From Xenopus tropicalis (lineage: Eukaryota > Chordata > Amphibia > Anura > Pipidae): a DNA stretch of 64,000 nucleotides. This document shows, piece after piece, positions 45,791 to 57,432 of this stretch. Position numbers and translations under genes: made by a program. Numbering within the stretch: position 1 is the first letter of the stretch; every line of letters starts with the position of its first letter. The stretch lies in the NCBI RefSeq assembly GCF_000004195.4, contig NC_030679.2, positions 15,990,712-16,054,711 of the forward strand. The letters run 5' to 3'. The notes under the pieces are model-generated. The model saw only the letters and a list, made by a program, of their open reading frames with translations. It was not told the origin of the DNA and searched no databases.

Positions 45791-46850
45791 CTGTAGAAGT
45801 GAGAAGAGATATGAGTTAGTTCCATGAACTGCCTTGTTTAACTGCCATTCCCTTCTTCCTAGCACTTGTGAAATGTTGGCACTTAGGAAATGGTAGCACC
45901 AGTGCCTGCCCCTGACACTAGCCATGCTGATTACTGCTCATAATGCCATTCTCCAGTACATAATTTTGTATGTGATCCCTTAACAAGCCTTCAAATAACT
46001 TGCCCACCACGGATGTCAAACTTACAGGCCTATAATTACCAGGCTGAGATCTTACTCCCTTTTTAAATATAAGAATGACATTAGCCTTCTTCCAATCCCT
46101 AGGAACCATACCTGATGAAAGCGAGTCTGAGAATATCAGATACAGAGGCCACTGTAATTCTGCCCCTAGCTCTCTCAGTACCCGAGGGTGTATTCCATCT
46201 GGCCCCGGTGCCTTGTTTACATTTATCTTGTGTAACCCTTTAAGCACCATATCCTGTGCCAACCACTATGTAGTTGGAGCTGAGGCAACAGTGCAGCTAT
46301 TGGGTGGGACTTGGCACTCTGGCTCCTCTACTGTATACACAGAAGAAAAGAACTGGTTAAGCATATCTGCCTTTTCTGTATCCGCTGTAACCATATTGTT
46401 ACTATAACTCAATGGGGCCACACCCTCAACCTGCATCCTTTTACTATTAATATACTTAAAAAACTTTTTGGGGTTAGTCTTGGCCTCGGCCGCAATGCGC
46501 TCCTCATTTTCTATCTTTGCCTTCTGTATTGCTGTTTTACAACACTTGTTATAGTGTTTATATTCATTAAACACAGCTACTGTCCCCTCTGACTTATTTT
46601 TCTTAAAAGCTTTCCTTTTTTTCCCTATTAACTTCTTTACCTCAGAGTTAAGCCACATAGGGTGATTCTTAACACTTCTACTTTTTCTTATTAATGGAAT
46701 AAATTGAGAAAAGTAATGATTTAATATCATTTTAAATGACAACCATTTCTGCTCTGTTTTTTTTAGCAGAAAACATAATGCCCCAATCTATGCCCTGAAG
46801 CGCTGCCCTAAAGGAGCTAAAATTTGCCTTCCTGAAATTAATTTTCTTTT

Positions 46851-47119
46851 CTTTCTTTCTTTCTTTGCTTATTTATTCATTTATTTAACTTATTTATTTA
46901 AATAGTGTGCATGGAAGAAGCATCACCCTCTGCCTGTACAGCTCACTTTGCTGTTTTCTTGTGGAGCTGGCCAAGCCACCTGCTTCTTTGCTTTATCAAA
47001 CTTTATTTACATTCACAATTATCAACACAAAAATAGACCACTTAATCTCATAATTCCACTAAATTGCCTGCTGTACTCCAGGCTTTATCATGGTGAATGC
47101 TTCCTGGTTTGTGTCCTTT
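46851..47119. other. Short spacer with TTTC/TTTA microsatellite
   Basis: CTTTCTTTCTTTC and TTTATTTA runs mark the CR1 5' boundary. Nothing coding. Confidence 0.5.
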
Positions 47120-47585
47120 TTAAAGGAGACATTTTATATAAAGTTCATATTCAGTTATAATATTCATCCTCCCTCAAAATGTGAAATGGTGCAGAAAAAA
47201 AGATGTTTTGAAAGCATTTTACCTCCTAAAGCTGTCATTATATGAGAGCTGCATACACAACCTCTCTAATCAGAAGCCAGAGCAAATGAAACATGGGAGT
47301 GTCACTTCATCAGTCTCCCACAGGAAGTGATCACAGCACTGACTGACAGGCTTTACTCAACAGTAGCAGGGAAAACCCCTCCCAGTTTCCTCCTTCTGTG
47401 TTTTTCTGCTTGTGCTGCTGCGGGGGGGGGGGGGGGGGGGGGGCATATTCACTGCACTTTAAGTAGCTCTGCTATGTTAGTGAAGTCTATCAGGGTGGGT
47501 GAAGAGTCTAAACACTTACTTCTATTTTACATTATTTTACATGGTTTAGTGCATTGTAAAAATGTATGGTATATATCCTATTTAA
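47120..47585. mobile_element. T2-type MITE (GGAGACAT subfamily) with poly-G tract
   Basis: TTAAAGGAGACATTTTATAT at the left and GGTATATATCCTATTTAA at the right, TTAA edges, 466 bp. It shares terminal type with 8896-9399. An uninterrupted run of 22 G lies at 47422-47443. Confidence 0.75.
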
Positions 47586-47839
47586 GGCCAAAGAAAGGCA
47601 CAAATCCCTCCTCGTCATCTCGGTTAACCACCAGTTCAATTAGATGCCATTTTTTATTGAAAAACAAGCAACTTAAAAAAACATACAGATATTCTTCTTA
47701 GATATATACAAAACTCCATAAATATAAACCAAAATGTGTATTACTAAACTTAGATCATATATTTACAAGCATTTACCAATTTAAACCAAAGAGGCAGGGA
47801 ATGCCCAAGGCATTAGAAACGTTTTTGTATACTTCAGTG

Positions 47840-50675
47840 TTAAACCTTTAAGTTAGCCTGCCTAACTTGTAGTTATTTGTTTTTTTCAGGAGAACCTGAG
47901 CTTTCCAAATCTTCCTGAGTTTTTGTGTATTTCCACTTCTGGAACAAGATTTAGAGCTTGAAATACAAAAAAAAAGAAAAAATGCTATTTTTCATGATAT
48001 AAGGATTTATACCAGAAACATATTTTATTTTATGAACAAAAATTCAACTGATTTGGAAAGCCCCAAATCTCCCGAACGTGCCAATACCTGATATGTATAG
48101 TTTTATTGAGATTTCTGACTTCTATAGATCAAAAACTCCCAGCAGTAAATGACTAAATTTTCAAAGCATTACAGCAGAATACGGCATACTTAACATTCCA
48201 AAGCCAAAACTCCTGGAACATTAGGTTTACCCCAGGAAACCATATATTTTTGAAAAGTACACATTCTGCCGAATCCGAAATGGGTAACTATGTCTTCCAA
48301 CTCCTAAGTACCAAATGGCAATGCTTTACTGAATTTAGCATTTTCTATAAAAAATTATGAAAATTCTAAAAAATCGCCTCAAATCTTCCAATTTCAAGCA
48401 TCATATCTCCCACATAATATTAGGTACCAAGAAAATACATCCTAAGTATGAAAGCCAAGGGTCCACTGAACGTTTTTATGCCCATTGTGCATAGGATCAC
48501 CGATGTATCTGGAATTTAGAAACCCCAAAGGGAAGTTAGTACATACAAATTGCCCCAGAGATCTCTTTAGCTACTGAAAATTAAACACGTTTACTGCATT
48601 TTCTGTGGGGTAAAAACACAAAAAAACACATTGACCCCCCCAAAACCATATATTTTTGGAAAGTACACATTCGGGCGAATTCAAAATTGGTACAAATGTC
48701 TTTCTACTCCAAACTACAGAGTCGCAATGCTTTCCCAAAATTGCCAGTTTTGATGAAATACCTGAAAATCACATCAAGTCTTTCACTTTCAAGCACCTTA
48801 TCTCCCACATAACATTAGGTACCAAGAAAACACACCCTAAATATGAAAGCCAAGGGTCCGCTGAACAGTTTGATGCCCATTGTGCATAGGATCACCAATG
48901 TATCTGGCATTTAGAGACCCCATAAGGAAGTTAGTGCATAGAAATTGCCCCAGAGGTCTCTTTAGCTACTGAAAATTCAACATGTTTACTGCATTTTCTG
49001 TGGGGTAAAAACACAAAAAAATACATTGACCCCCCAAAACCATATATTTTTGGAAAGTACACATTCGGGCGAATTCAAAATTGGTACCAATGTCTTTCTA
49101 CTCCAAACTACAGAGTCGCAATGCTTTCCCAAAATTGCCAGTTTTGATGAAATACCTGAAAATCACATCAAATCTTCCACTTTCAAGCACCTTATCTCCC
49201 ACATAACATTAGGTACCAAGAAAACACACCCTAAATATGAAAGCCAAGGGTCCACTGAACAGTTTGATACCCATTGTGCATAGGATCACTGATGTATCTG
49301 GCATTTAGAGACCCCAAAAGGAAGTTAGTGCATACAAAGTGTATACGCTGCAATATAAGCTACCGGCATGTGCATTATGCGCCATAGGACCCCCTAACAG
49401 TACGGAGACCCTAGAAAACTATACATTTTCCGAAATTACACATTCTGACAAAACAAAAATGGGTAAATACACCTTTCTACTGCAAACTACCAAACTACAA
49501 AGCTATGCTAAAAAGAATGGTTTTTATGACATTTGTGAAAATCGTCACAAAGCTTGCATTTTACCACATTATGTACCCCCACATTTTGTAACGTATCAAC
49601 ATAAAAATTCTAAATGTGAACGCTAGGGGTTTACTGAACAGTTGGATTCCCTAGATTTACCAAACTATGTGGGGTACAGGGGCACCCAAATAAAAATAGT
49701 GCATATGAATTTTCACATAAGACGCTCCGGCTCGTGCAAATTTTGCACCTGGTATGTGTATTATGTGCCATAAGACCCCCATAACAGTATGGACACCCTA
49801 GAAAACCATATATTTTCTGAAAGTACACATTCTGACAAAACAAAAATGGGTAAATACAACTTTCTACTGGAAACTACCAAACTACAAAGCTATGCTAAAC
49901 AGAACGTTTTTTGTGACATTTCTGAAAATCGGCACAAAGCTTGCATGTTGCCCCATTATGTACCCCACATTTAGTAACGTACCAACATAAAACACCCTAA
50001 ATATGAACGCCAGGGGTCTACTGAACAGTTTGATGCCCAATATGCATAGATTTACCAAACTATGTGGGGTACAGAGCATGCATGTGAAATACAGCAGACA
50101 AAATGTCCATGTGCAAAGACAAGTAATAAAGAACAATGTGAAATGCAATAAAATTGATATAAATAAAAAAAAATAACTAAAATCATTTTTTTTCTTCCTA
50201 ACAACTATGCATAACTGAAAATGCAATAAAATGGCTAAAAATTCAATAAATAACCTAAAAATGCACCAAAATCACAGAAAATGTAGTAGAAACACCAAAA
50301 TAATACACAAAAGGTATTGCGCAGTGTGGTTAGCGAATACACTATCCACAATGGCAATAAAAAAAAACTTTTCAGGCAAGAATAAAAACGATGCGATAAA
50401 AAAAAAAAAAATTACATAAATGTGTAAGTGTGTGTATACATTAGGTAAAATGTGTTTTGTGTGCATGGGTGTGTGCAAGTAAGTGTGAGTGTTGTAAGTG
50501 CTGTGAACTGTCAGGCACGCAGAAACGAGCGGGGAGTGAAGGAGCGGCTTTTCAAGCTGCTTCTCCGCTCCCAAATCCGGAAGTGCAGCAGGACGTAGAA
50601 TCTACGTTCTGTGGCACTTAGGTACTTTGATACACAGGACGTAGATTCTACGTCTTGTGGCACTTAAAGGGTTAA
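47840..50675 (-). mobile_element. piggyBac-like TTAA element A with satellite interior
   Basis: The right end is GGCACTTAAAGGGTTAA (TTAA at 50672-50675), the exact inverse of the left end of element B at 61456. Next to it are two palindromes (GACGTAGAATCTACGT at 50592 and GACGTAGATTCTACGTC at 50638), a GC-rich block, a CA-rich tract (50440-50510) and A-runs, then a satellite array. The same order occurs in element B. The left end is uncertain; TTAAACCTTTAAG near 47839 is a candidate. No transposase was recognised, so the class is inferred from TTAA and the CCCTTT-type ends. Confidence 0.7.
47900..50060 (-). repeat. Satellite array, unit about 380-405 bp, in element A
   Basis: The landmark CCATATATTTT..GAAAGTACACATTC recurs at about 48240, 48646, 49040, 49419 and 49806, giving spacings of 406, 394, 379 and 387 bp. 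The two central units are nearly identical; outer units are more diverged. Other recurring blocks are CCACTGAACAGTTTGATGCC, CATTGTGCATAGG and AGGTACCAAGAAAA. The similar frames translated from successive units are a repeat effect. Confidence 0.92.
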
Positions 50676-51665
50676 AGGGACAAAAGAGCAGGAAGTGGTC
50701 TCGTCCCAGAGCTTTCTGCCCATGGACGGTCATCGGTACAATGATGCTTCACGTTTGCATTAATGTAAAGCTTCCCGTGGAAGGAGGGCTAGACAATATC
50801 CCTGAACTTAGACAAAACCCTGGGAAATTTACTAAAGAGAGCCCTATTTTCAACATGTCATCCTGTCAGCAGGACCTGAGGGTATGCTGGGAGTTACTGA
50901 GGTAACAACAGTACAATTTGATACCAAAGTAAAGCAAGGAGTGCACATTTGTCCTGCCCCAGAGTCCCCAGCAGGGTAAGGTGGTTTTGGGGTACAATTC
51001 ACAGTTTTAATGCCAGACATGGTGGGTGACTCCAGGGCCTTTATATCAGTGAGTAGGCCAGGCGAGCCAGAGGGTGCCACAGGACTCTGAGAAGGAGAGG
51101 GATTGGATCCCAGGGAGTCCCTTGAAGCGAAAATAAAGAGGAAGAAGGGGGAGTGCAGCATGTTGAACAGCAGTGTCAGGAAAATGCAGCAAATTGTTGC
51201 ACTCCAGGAGGAGCTGGAGGCAAAGAGCCCCTTGACAACCAGGACAAGTTTAAGGAGAGAGAGGAGGCAGAGGGACAAGGACCTGCTGAAAATTAAACAC
51301 AACTCCATATCTGTGCCATGCAGTGATGAAAGTGCAGCACCCTCCTTCATCACTGCATGAGCAGCAGACCATATAGATTTAAAATCATGAACAGGCAGCT
51401 TCAGCAGCAGGGACACCCACTATGAGTACAGGAAAAGGTAGAGAAAGGGGATTCTGTCTATTAACACAAACAAATGGTGAAAAACTCAAAGCTTATAGTA
51501 GTGCCTGAGGTGATTATGAGCAAATTCAGCCCAGGGGAAAAGTTAATGATTCTGAGATAAAATAGCAAAGAAACCGTTCCATGATTTGATTGGTTCTCTC
51601 TGATTGGCCATAACTTTGTGGATGATATGCAGAAGAAAAGTTTAGGACAATTTCCAACAATTTAC
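50676..51665 (+). other. Unassigned segment with a charged open frame
   Basis: A plus frame at 51103-51360 (ESLEAKIKRKKGECSMLNSS, VALQEELEAKSPLTTRTSLR, ERRQRDKDLLKIKHN) has coiled-coil composition and may be part of a retroelement gag. I do not recognise it. The opposite strand has a longer frame (50850-51416) that lacks any motif. Confidence 0.35.
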
Positions 51666-52596
51666 AAACAGCATGCTGTAAGGAGCCCTGGGCGACCAGC
51701 GCACGTTCCTACCTCTAGGTGCGCTGGTCCCCGAGCTCCTCCATGTGTGCTTGCTCCTGCGGAAGTCCGTCTTCAGAGTGCTCCAGCGCGTGCTGGCATT
51801 AGACGAGCATGCATGCGTAGTAACACTGGCGCCGATGGCCTCTGCATCACGACATCAGCAGATGCAATTACGTCACTATTGGCTCCAAATTCAAACTTAA
51901 ATAGCACTACTCTGTTTGTTTCTATTGCCCAAGCTGGTTCTGACTCACTAGATCTTATCTAAGCCTTGTTTTGATTGATCCATTGATTTTTGACTCTTTG
52001 CCTGAATTTTGACTTACGAATCTTCGCTGCCTGCCAACCTTTGATGTTGCCTGATCCCTTCTGTACTGCGTTTTCTGGAAATTACCTTGGCCATGAGTAG
52101 GATCCCTGTCAACTCTGCCACAGAAAGTCCGGGGCCCCAAAAGGGTTAATGGTGAATACCAGGGTTGGCAGGGCTCTGCTGCTTCACCTAAGAGGTTACT
52201 CCTGGCAGTTAAGGGCTCCTCTACAAGTTAGCTTGGGCCAACATGGAGCCCTCTCACACTGCCGCTGCTGGTTAGAGCTGCTTAAAGAATGTCCTGGAAG
52301 CGCTCCTCAAGTGTCCAGGAGGCTCAACAGCCTCATCTCTCCCAGTCCCTTCAGCTTTTTGCCTCCCGTCTGGATGCCCTCCAAGGTGCGCAAGGTGCTT
52401 CTGTTCTGACTTTTCAAGTTTGTGCCCAGGTTGCTTCTCCAGCTGTGGTACAGCATTTGGAGCCAAACATTCCTGCTCCTATGTGCTATGTGGGAGATCC
52501 AGAAGTTTTCCACAGATTCCTGAACCAGTGTCTTATTCAATTCAACACTGTCTCCTCTCAAGTTCCCCACTGAGGCTAAGGTGGCATACAATTATT

Positions 52597-52748
52597 ATTA
52601 ACATTATTATTAACATTCATTTATAAAGCGCCAACATATTCCGCAGCGCTGTACAGTGGGTTTCATACATTGGACATACAGAGAAACATATAAAGCAATC
52701 AATAACCGATACAGGAGGTGAAGAGAGCCCTGCTCAAAAGAGCTTACA
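52597..52748 (-). mobile_element. L2 3' tail inserted in Gypsy gag
   Basis: ATTTATAAAGCGCCAACATA, CCGCAGCGCTGTACA and AAGCAATCAATAACCGATAC match the 3' end of the 41.5-kb L2 element. The left edge is an ATTATTAAC repeat. Only the tail is present. Confidence 0.85.
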
Positions 52749-53052
52749 AAATATTGCATTACTCTATGGTTTTATTTCTACATTCCGTGAGCTCTTTGAT
52801 GCCCCTGTTCGAAAGATCAATGCCTCTGCCCCTCTTTTGAAGATAACTCAGGGCACTATGTCTGCTGAGGAATACTCCATTGTTTTCTGTACTTTGGAAG
52901 CCGAAGTCTCCTGGAACAATGATGCCCTGGTCGCAGCTTTCTGGCAAGGACTGAATGAAAGCATCAAGGATGACTTGGCCGCAAGGGATTTTTCCTACAC
53001 AATTTGAGCAGTTATTGTCCCTTGTTATCTGCATTGACACCAGAATTAAAGA

Positions 53053-53248
53053 TTGTAAGCTTTATGGGGCAGGGACCTCCTTCCTACTGTGTCTCATACC
53101 ACATGGCACTTATTCCGTGTGTTATTTATACTTATTTATTGTATTTACTATAACACTTGTCCTCCCTGTGTGTAATTTTGTATATTGTAAGATTGTACAG
53201 CACTGCATACCCTTGTGGCGCTTTATAAATAAAGTTATACATACATAC
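53053..53248 (+). mobile_element. LINE 3' tail or SINE-like insert with 9-bp target duplication
   Basis: The segment ends GGCGCTTTATAAATAAAGTT then TATACATACATAC, an L2-type 3' tail in plus orientation, and starts TTGTAAGCTTTATGGGGCAG. AATTAAAGA flanks it exactly (53044-53052, 53249-53257). Confidence 0.85.
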
Positions 53249-53984
53249 AATTAAAGAGAGGCAAAAGTGGCAGAACCCTCTTCTGTCCAGAGTTCTCAAG
53301 CTGAAGAACCCATGCAACTAGGGGCCACTTGTCTATCCCCAGAAGAGAGGACTCGTAGAAGGACCGCGGATCTTTGTTTGTATTGTGGACAGAGTGGTCA
53401 TCGACTTAAGGCCTGCCCTGTAAGTCTCAACACCAGTGAAACGCTCCTGCCTAGGTCTTAATGGGGAGTCTCTCCTAGGCAGAATTGATAACTTCCAGAT
53501 AAGCAAGTTTCTAGACTTTTTGTACCCGCTACGCTATCCTTTCCCTGTCAAGCAATCTTGGACTCTTGGGCAGCAGGGAACTTCATTTATATTCCATTCT
53601 TCAAGAAGTGTTGCTCACAGCTCAAGCGGTTGACGGTCGACCTGTATCACTGGGGCTGTTAACATCCTCTACAGTGCTGAGGCAGTTATGGGTGGGGTGG
53701 TTACACTCTGAAGAGATTTCCTTCCTAATCATCGAATGTCCTGCCACTCCACTTATTCTTGGTCTTCCGTGGCTTAGACGACATAATCCAACCACTGATT
53801 GGACTACTGGTGATCTCACTGTCTGGAGCTCCTTCTGCCATTCCAACAGAATCTCTACAAAGGCTTCATTAGAAAATCTAGCTCTCCGGGGGCAGAGCCA
53901 GCATCCGATGAGGAAGGACATCTTTTAAAGAGCTCTGTACAGGGGAAACTCTAAAACCAGCAGAGGCAGCTTAATACAACAGGT

Positions 53985-54520
53985 GATCTGCTCTAAATCA
54001 CCCACGATTACCTAACATCATGGGGAAAACAAAGAAAAAGACATCACCGTTCAAAATGACCCGGTGCACAATGGATAAGACCCAGGTACAGTGGCACAAC
54101 TACTCTCTAGCACTCCAGCCCAATCCCACATCCCCATTTACTTACCTCACTCAGGTCAGATATCCAGACCAATTTTAGGAACGCAGTGGCAGCGGTGCAC
54201 CACAAGGTCAAGCAGCTAGAAGGCCGCACGCCGGTCAAACTTATAGTAACATATCAAGACATGCCATACATTATGGACTCTCCGCAACATGGAACTCAAC
54301 TACTAAAGCAATGGCAACTGTTGCCGCAGCAAGACACACCACAAAATAGACCACTAAAATGCATAGAGTTCAACAAGAATGGCAACCAAGCAAAAATAAC
54401 CAATGAAAAAAACACAAACAAAGACATAGCACAAGAGCAGCACAACTTGGAGACCAACAACAACACTTGAACTACACCACAAGGAACACTTGCCTCTGCC
54501 TCTTTCAGCATTCAGTTATT
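53985..54520 (+). pseudogene. L1-type LINE, ORF1-like 5' part
   Basis: At 54020 a frame opens MGKTKKKTSPFKMTRCTMDK. Further gag-like pieces occur to 54470 (VHHKVKQLEGRTPVKLIV, LLKQWQLLPQQDTPQNRPLK). They resemble the ORF1 start of vertebrate L1 elements, but the frames are broken. It is probably the 5' piece of the L1 whose RT lies at 59.2-61.5 kb; that link is inference. Confidence 0.5.
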
Positions 54521-54949
54521 CCCCCGTAACCGCTCAAATTGTTAAGTTTAACATTTTGGCTTAAAAAACTAGATTAGAAGCAACCATCAAACAAACCAAG
54601 ACCAACTGAACACACAAGCTGAGTGTATCTAAAGCCACTCAGTATGGTTCTATACACAGTATTGTTGTAAATATATTTGACTGTACTAAAGTTATGTTAA
54701 TAATGTTTCTAACTATTTTTTCCAGCTTTTACTCTGCTCTTCCCCCTCCCATCCCATTGCACAAGCACATGTAAACAGCTATGAACCTGGCTACTGCAAC
54801 AATAAACAAGGGACAGGAAACTAACTGCCACCCTTCTATCAAAGAGACACAGTCACTATCAAGACCAAACTGTGGGTGAGTACATCTATGCAACATTGCA
54901 TCCGAAATGTAACCATGGCCATAACTATAGCCACACTTAGGGCTACATT
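54521..54949. other. Unassigned spacer
   Basis: AT-rich sequence between the L1-like 5' piece and the next MITE. No termini or conserved frame. Confidence 0.45.
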
Positions 54950-55325
54950 CATGAAAACACAAGTTCAAATCCCGAATGGGACAAATTTGGATTGGATACA
55001 ATAATTTCTGAAGATTGCAAATATCGCGAAAATGCCTACGAAAAAATCGCATTAGTCACGATAATATTGTATTGGCGATCCGAAATTTTCGTACCGAACG
55101 ATTGTAAACAGCAGGAAAACCTTTCCGACTTTGATCCTTCTGTGCATGATTTTGAAAGCCTCCCATAGGAATCTGCAGCTCCAACCTGGCCCAAGGAAAG
55201 TCACGATAACGAAGCTTGAATGAATCCGAAACTTTCGTACTCGGCGCAACAAATTTTGTCGCAAAGTACAAAAAAGTCGCACAAGCGATGAAAAAGTCAC
55301 CGAAAAAGTCAGAGACAATTTCCAC
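54950..55325. mobile_element. Probable MITE abutting the truncated Gypsy
   Basis: Sequence rich in AAATTTTCGTACCG, TCGCATTAGTCACGATAA and GAAACTTTCGTACTCG begins abruptly where the Gypsy integrase frame loses homology (after the residues EIVSD). CACTTAGGGCTACATTCATG marks the left side. Termini are unclear. Confidence 0.4.
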
Positions 55326-56882
55326 AGGAAAGCCATGTAGACGGAAGATATGCTGTACGAAGAGATGAGACAGTTCTACAGCAGAGGGGAGTTTCCTCAA
55401 GGGAATGAAGTGTGCCATCTTGCTGAAGCGGTCTATCACTACCCAAATGACAGTGTTCCCACAAGAGGGCGGCAACTCCACAATGAAATCTATACCCAAA
55501 TGTGTCCATGGGCGAGAGGGTATTGGCAATGGATGTAGAAGACAGCAGGGTCGAGAGTGGCTGGCCTTAGTGGTGGCACATACTGTACAAGCTGTGACAA
55601 AGTCTCTGACATTCTTGCGGATGGTCGGCCACCAAACTAGGCGTCGAAGAAGCTCAAGAGTTTTCTCAGAACCAGGGTGGCCGGCTTGTTTGGAGCTATG
55701 AGTCTGCTGGAGAATGGAAAGGCGTAACTCAGGAGGTACAAATGCCATTCCTATGGGAGTATCTGGAGGAGCGGCAGATTGGCAAAGCAAAATTTGTTCA
55801 GCGAATTGGGGCAATACAGTGGCAATGATCCTGGAAGGGGAAATGATAGGCTCTTGCTCTATAGGCAGACGATCCTCTGGGGAGAAACTTCGAGACAGGG
55901 CGTCTGCCTTCCGGTTCTTGGTCCCAGGACGATACGTCAGGAGAAAATTGAAACGAGAGAAGAAAAGAGACCATCTCGCCTGACGGGGATTTTGTCTCTT
56001 GAGAGACTGTAAAAATTCTAAGTTCTTATGATCAGTGTAAATCGTGACCGGATGAGATGCTCCCTCTAAGAGGTGTCGCCATTCTTCGAGGGCGAGTTTG
56101 ATAGCCAGGAGTTCACGATTCCCAATGTCGTAATTCTGCTCGGCGGAGGAAAACTTCTTGTAGAAGTATGCACATGGATGGAGCTTACCATCTGCAGAAT
56201 GTCTCTGGGAAAGGATAGCACCTGCCCCGACGTCAGAGGTGTCGACTTCAATAAAGAAGGGTAGGTGAGGCTCTGGGTACCGAAGAACAGAGGCAGAAAT
56301 GAAGGCATCCTTCAGGGACTGGAAGGCTTCAAGGGCCACAGGAGGCCAACAATTGGGCCTCCCTCCTTTGCGGATGAGGGAGAGGATAGGAGAAATGCGG
56401 GAAGAAAAGCCTTTAATGAATTGGCGGTAATAGTTCGCAAAGCCTATAAACCTCTGGATAGCCTTGGTACTCTGGGGAAGTGGCCACTTCTGGATAGCAG
56501 ATACCTTGGCAGGATCCATCTCGAAGCCCCCAGACGAGATAATGTAGCCCAGAAAGGAGATCTTTGGAACTTCAAAGGTGCATTTCTCCAACTTGGCGAA
56601 AAGAGAATTTTCTCTAAGACGAGAAAGAGCTTCTTTGACTTGGGAGCGATGGGTTTCCAAATCTTGAGAGAAGATGAGGATGTCATCCAGATACACGACA
56701 ACAGACTTCCCCAGGAGGTCCCGAAAAACATCATTAACGAACTCCTGAAAGACGGCGGGAGCGTTGCAGAGGCCGAAGGGCATCACGAGGTACTCGTAAT
56801 GCCCATCACGGGTATTGAAAGCCGTCTTCCACTCATCGCCCTCTCGGATCCTGATGAGATTGTAAGCCCCACGGAGATCCAA
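55325..56882 (-). pseudogene. Gypsy pol: RT, RNase H and truncated integrase
   Basis: One open frame: RT palm (MDLRGAYNLIRIREGDEWKT, MPFGLCNAPAVFQEFVN), catalytic VVYLDDILIFSQ, connection (FIGFANYYRQFI), RNase H (FIEVDTSDVGAGAILSQRH, REL.A, IYTDHKNLEFL, RKADALSR), then an integrase zinc finger with H-H-C-C (HSSKQAGHPGSEKTLELL...CTVCA) and core start (GIDFIVELPPS, IDRFSKMAHFIPL). After the second catalytic aspartate (EIVSD) the frame runs into unrelated sequence. Residues beyond 55325 in this frame are not integrase. Confidence 0.9.
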
Positions 56883-56959
56883 CTTAGAGAAAATCTTGGC
56901 CCCTTTAAGTTGGTCGAAAAGTTCTGAAATAAGGGGTAATGGGTATCTGTTTTTAACAG

Positions 56960-57406
56960 TTATTTTATTAAGCCCCCGTCAATACAGGGACGGAGTCCAC
57001 CGTCCTTCTTTTCGACAAAGAAGAAGCCAGCTCCTGCTGGGGAGGTAGAAGGACGGATAAAGCCACGCTGGAGGTTCTCGGAGATATACTCCTTCATGGC
57101 AGCCGTCTCTGCAGGGGATAAGGGATAGGTCCGCCCACGGGGTGGCATGGTTCCAGGAAGGAGATCAATAGGGCAGTCATACCGCTGATGCGGGGGAAGG
57201 AATTCTGCTGACTTTTTGCAAAAAACATCGGAGAAGTCCCTGTAGACGGAGGGCAAAGCTGAAAGACTCGTAGAAGAGACTGTAACCCGTTGGAGAGGCT
57301 GAGCGATTAAACAATGTCTTTGGCAGTTCAGGCTCCAATGGGAGATTTGACCAGATGACCAATCAATGGAGGGATTATGAAGTCGTAACCATGGCAACCC
57401 CAGCAC
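56960..57406 (-). pseudogene. Gypsy pol: protease end and RT N-terminus
   Basis: Begins LGLPWLRLHNPSIDWSSGQI, the retroviral-type protease C-terminal region, continues through YRDFSDVFCKKSAEFLPPHQ and DLLPGTMPPRGRTYPLSPAE, to the RT entry GFIRPSTSPAGAGFFFVEKK and DGGLRPCIDG. Separated from the main pol frame by a short disrupted stretch at 56883-56959. Confidence 0.87.
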
Positions 57407-57432
57407 GATAGGTGAGGAAGGACAAGGAATGA

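Larger units (their letters stand above)
41519..45922 (-). mobile_element. L2 LINE, near full length (4.4 kb), inside CR1
   Basis: The 3' end (low coordinate) is a TACAT pentamer run followed by ATTTATAACGCGCCAACATA. Upstream lie, in order, RT (41759-42721), a frame-disrupted RT centre, the linker/RT fingers (43088-43810), the apurinic endonuclease (43886-44944), and a 5' region with tandem 73-bp repeats. The CR1 target on both sides reads AGCCAT. Frames are broken between 42721 and 43886, so the copy is not active as it stands, but the separate long frames suggest recent origin. Confidence 0.9.
40122..46850 (-). mobile_element. CR1 LINE, about 2.3 kb, split by an L2 insertion
   Basis: The 3' part is 40122-41518 and the 5' part 45923-46850. 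The 5' part encodes the endonuclease-RT linker (AEAKTNPKKFFKYINSKRM) and RT start (NKAPGPDGIHPRVLRELGAE, NYRPVSLTSVVGKLFEGLLR). The 3' part continues CQTNLIAFYDEVSKKL, LDFAKAFDTVPHKRLLSKL, PQGSVLGTLLFNLFINGLGE and VFADDTKLF. The frame is then broken near 40830 by a lost C (RGIDSREGG...). Joining across the L2 restores sequence continuity at NQHG|FMKDRSC. It is truncated before the endonuclease. Confidence 0.9.
51680..53930 (+). mobile_element. Gypsy/Ty3 retrotransposon fragment, plus strand (LTR?-gag-protease)
   Basis: About 51680-52140 is an LTR/leader-like region. Gag-like sequence follows at 52290-52580 (LDALQGAQGASVLTFQVCAQ, YVGDPEVFHRFLNQCLIQFN) and 52760-53010 (EEYSIVFCTLEAEVSWNNDA, FWQGLNESIKDDLA). 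A CCHC knuckle ([18 protein letters not shown]) is near 53375-53430, and protease-like LILGLPWLRRHNPTTDW near 53750. The order parallels the minus-strand Gypsy at 55-59 kb. Frameshifts, missing RT and two L2-tail insertions make it a relic. Confidence 0.82.

Noticed and set aside
48656..49974. Repeated 60-95-codon frames with very similar peptides (EFKIGTNVFLLQTTE...)
   Set aside because: These are the same frame of successive satellite units; units are diverged at non-synonymous as well as synonymous sites and lack flanking gene structure.
48240..50060. CRISPR-like array (regular repeats with spacers)
   Set aside because: Units are about 390 bp, repeat along their whole length and sit in a vertebrate genome; it is satellite DNA.
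50850..51416. 188-codon minus-strand frame as a novel gene
   Set aside because: No recognisable domain, no splice signals matched, and the plus strand over the same region is a more gag-like charged frame; left unassigned.
55056..55324. C-terminal extension of the Gypsy pol frame (about 90 residues)
   Set aside because: Integrase similarity ends abruptly after EIVSD; the rest is a different AT-rich repeat read by chance in the same frame.
56265..56927. 220-codon plus-strand frame
   Set aside because: It is the antisense shadow of the Gypsy RT frame, which shows the catalytic motifs on the minus strand.
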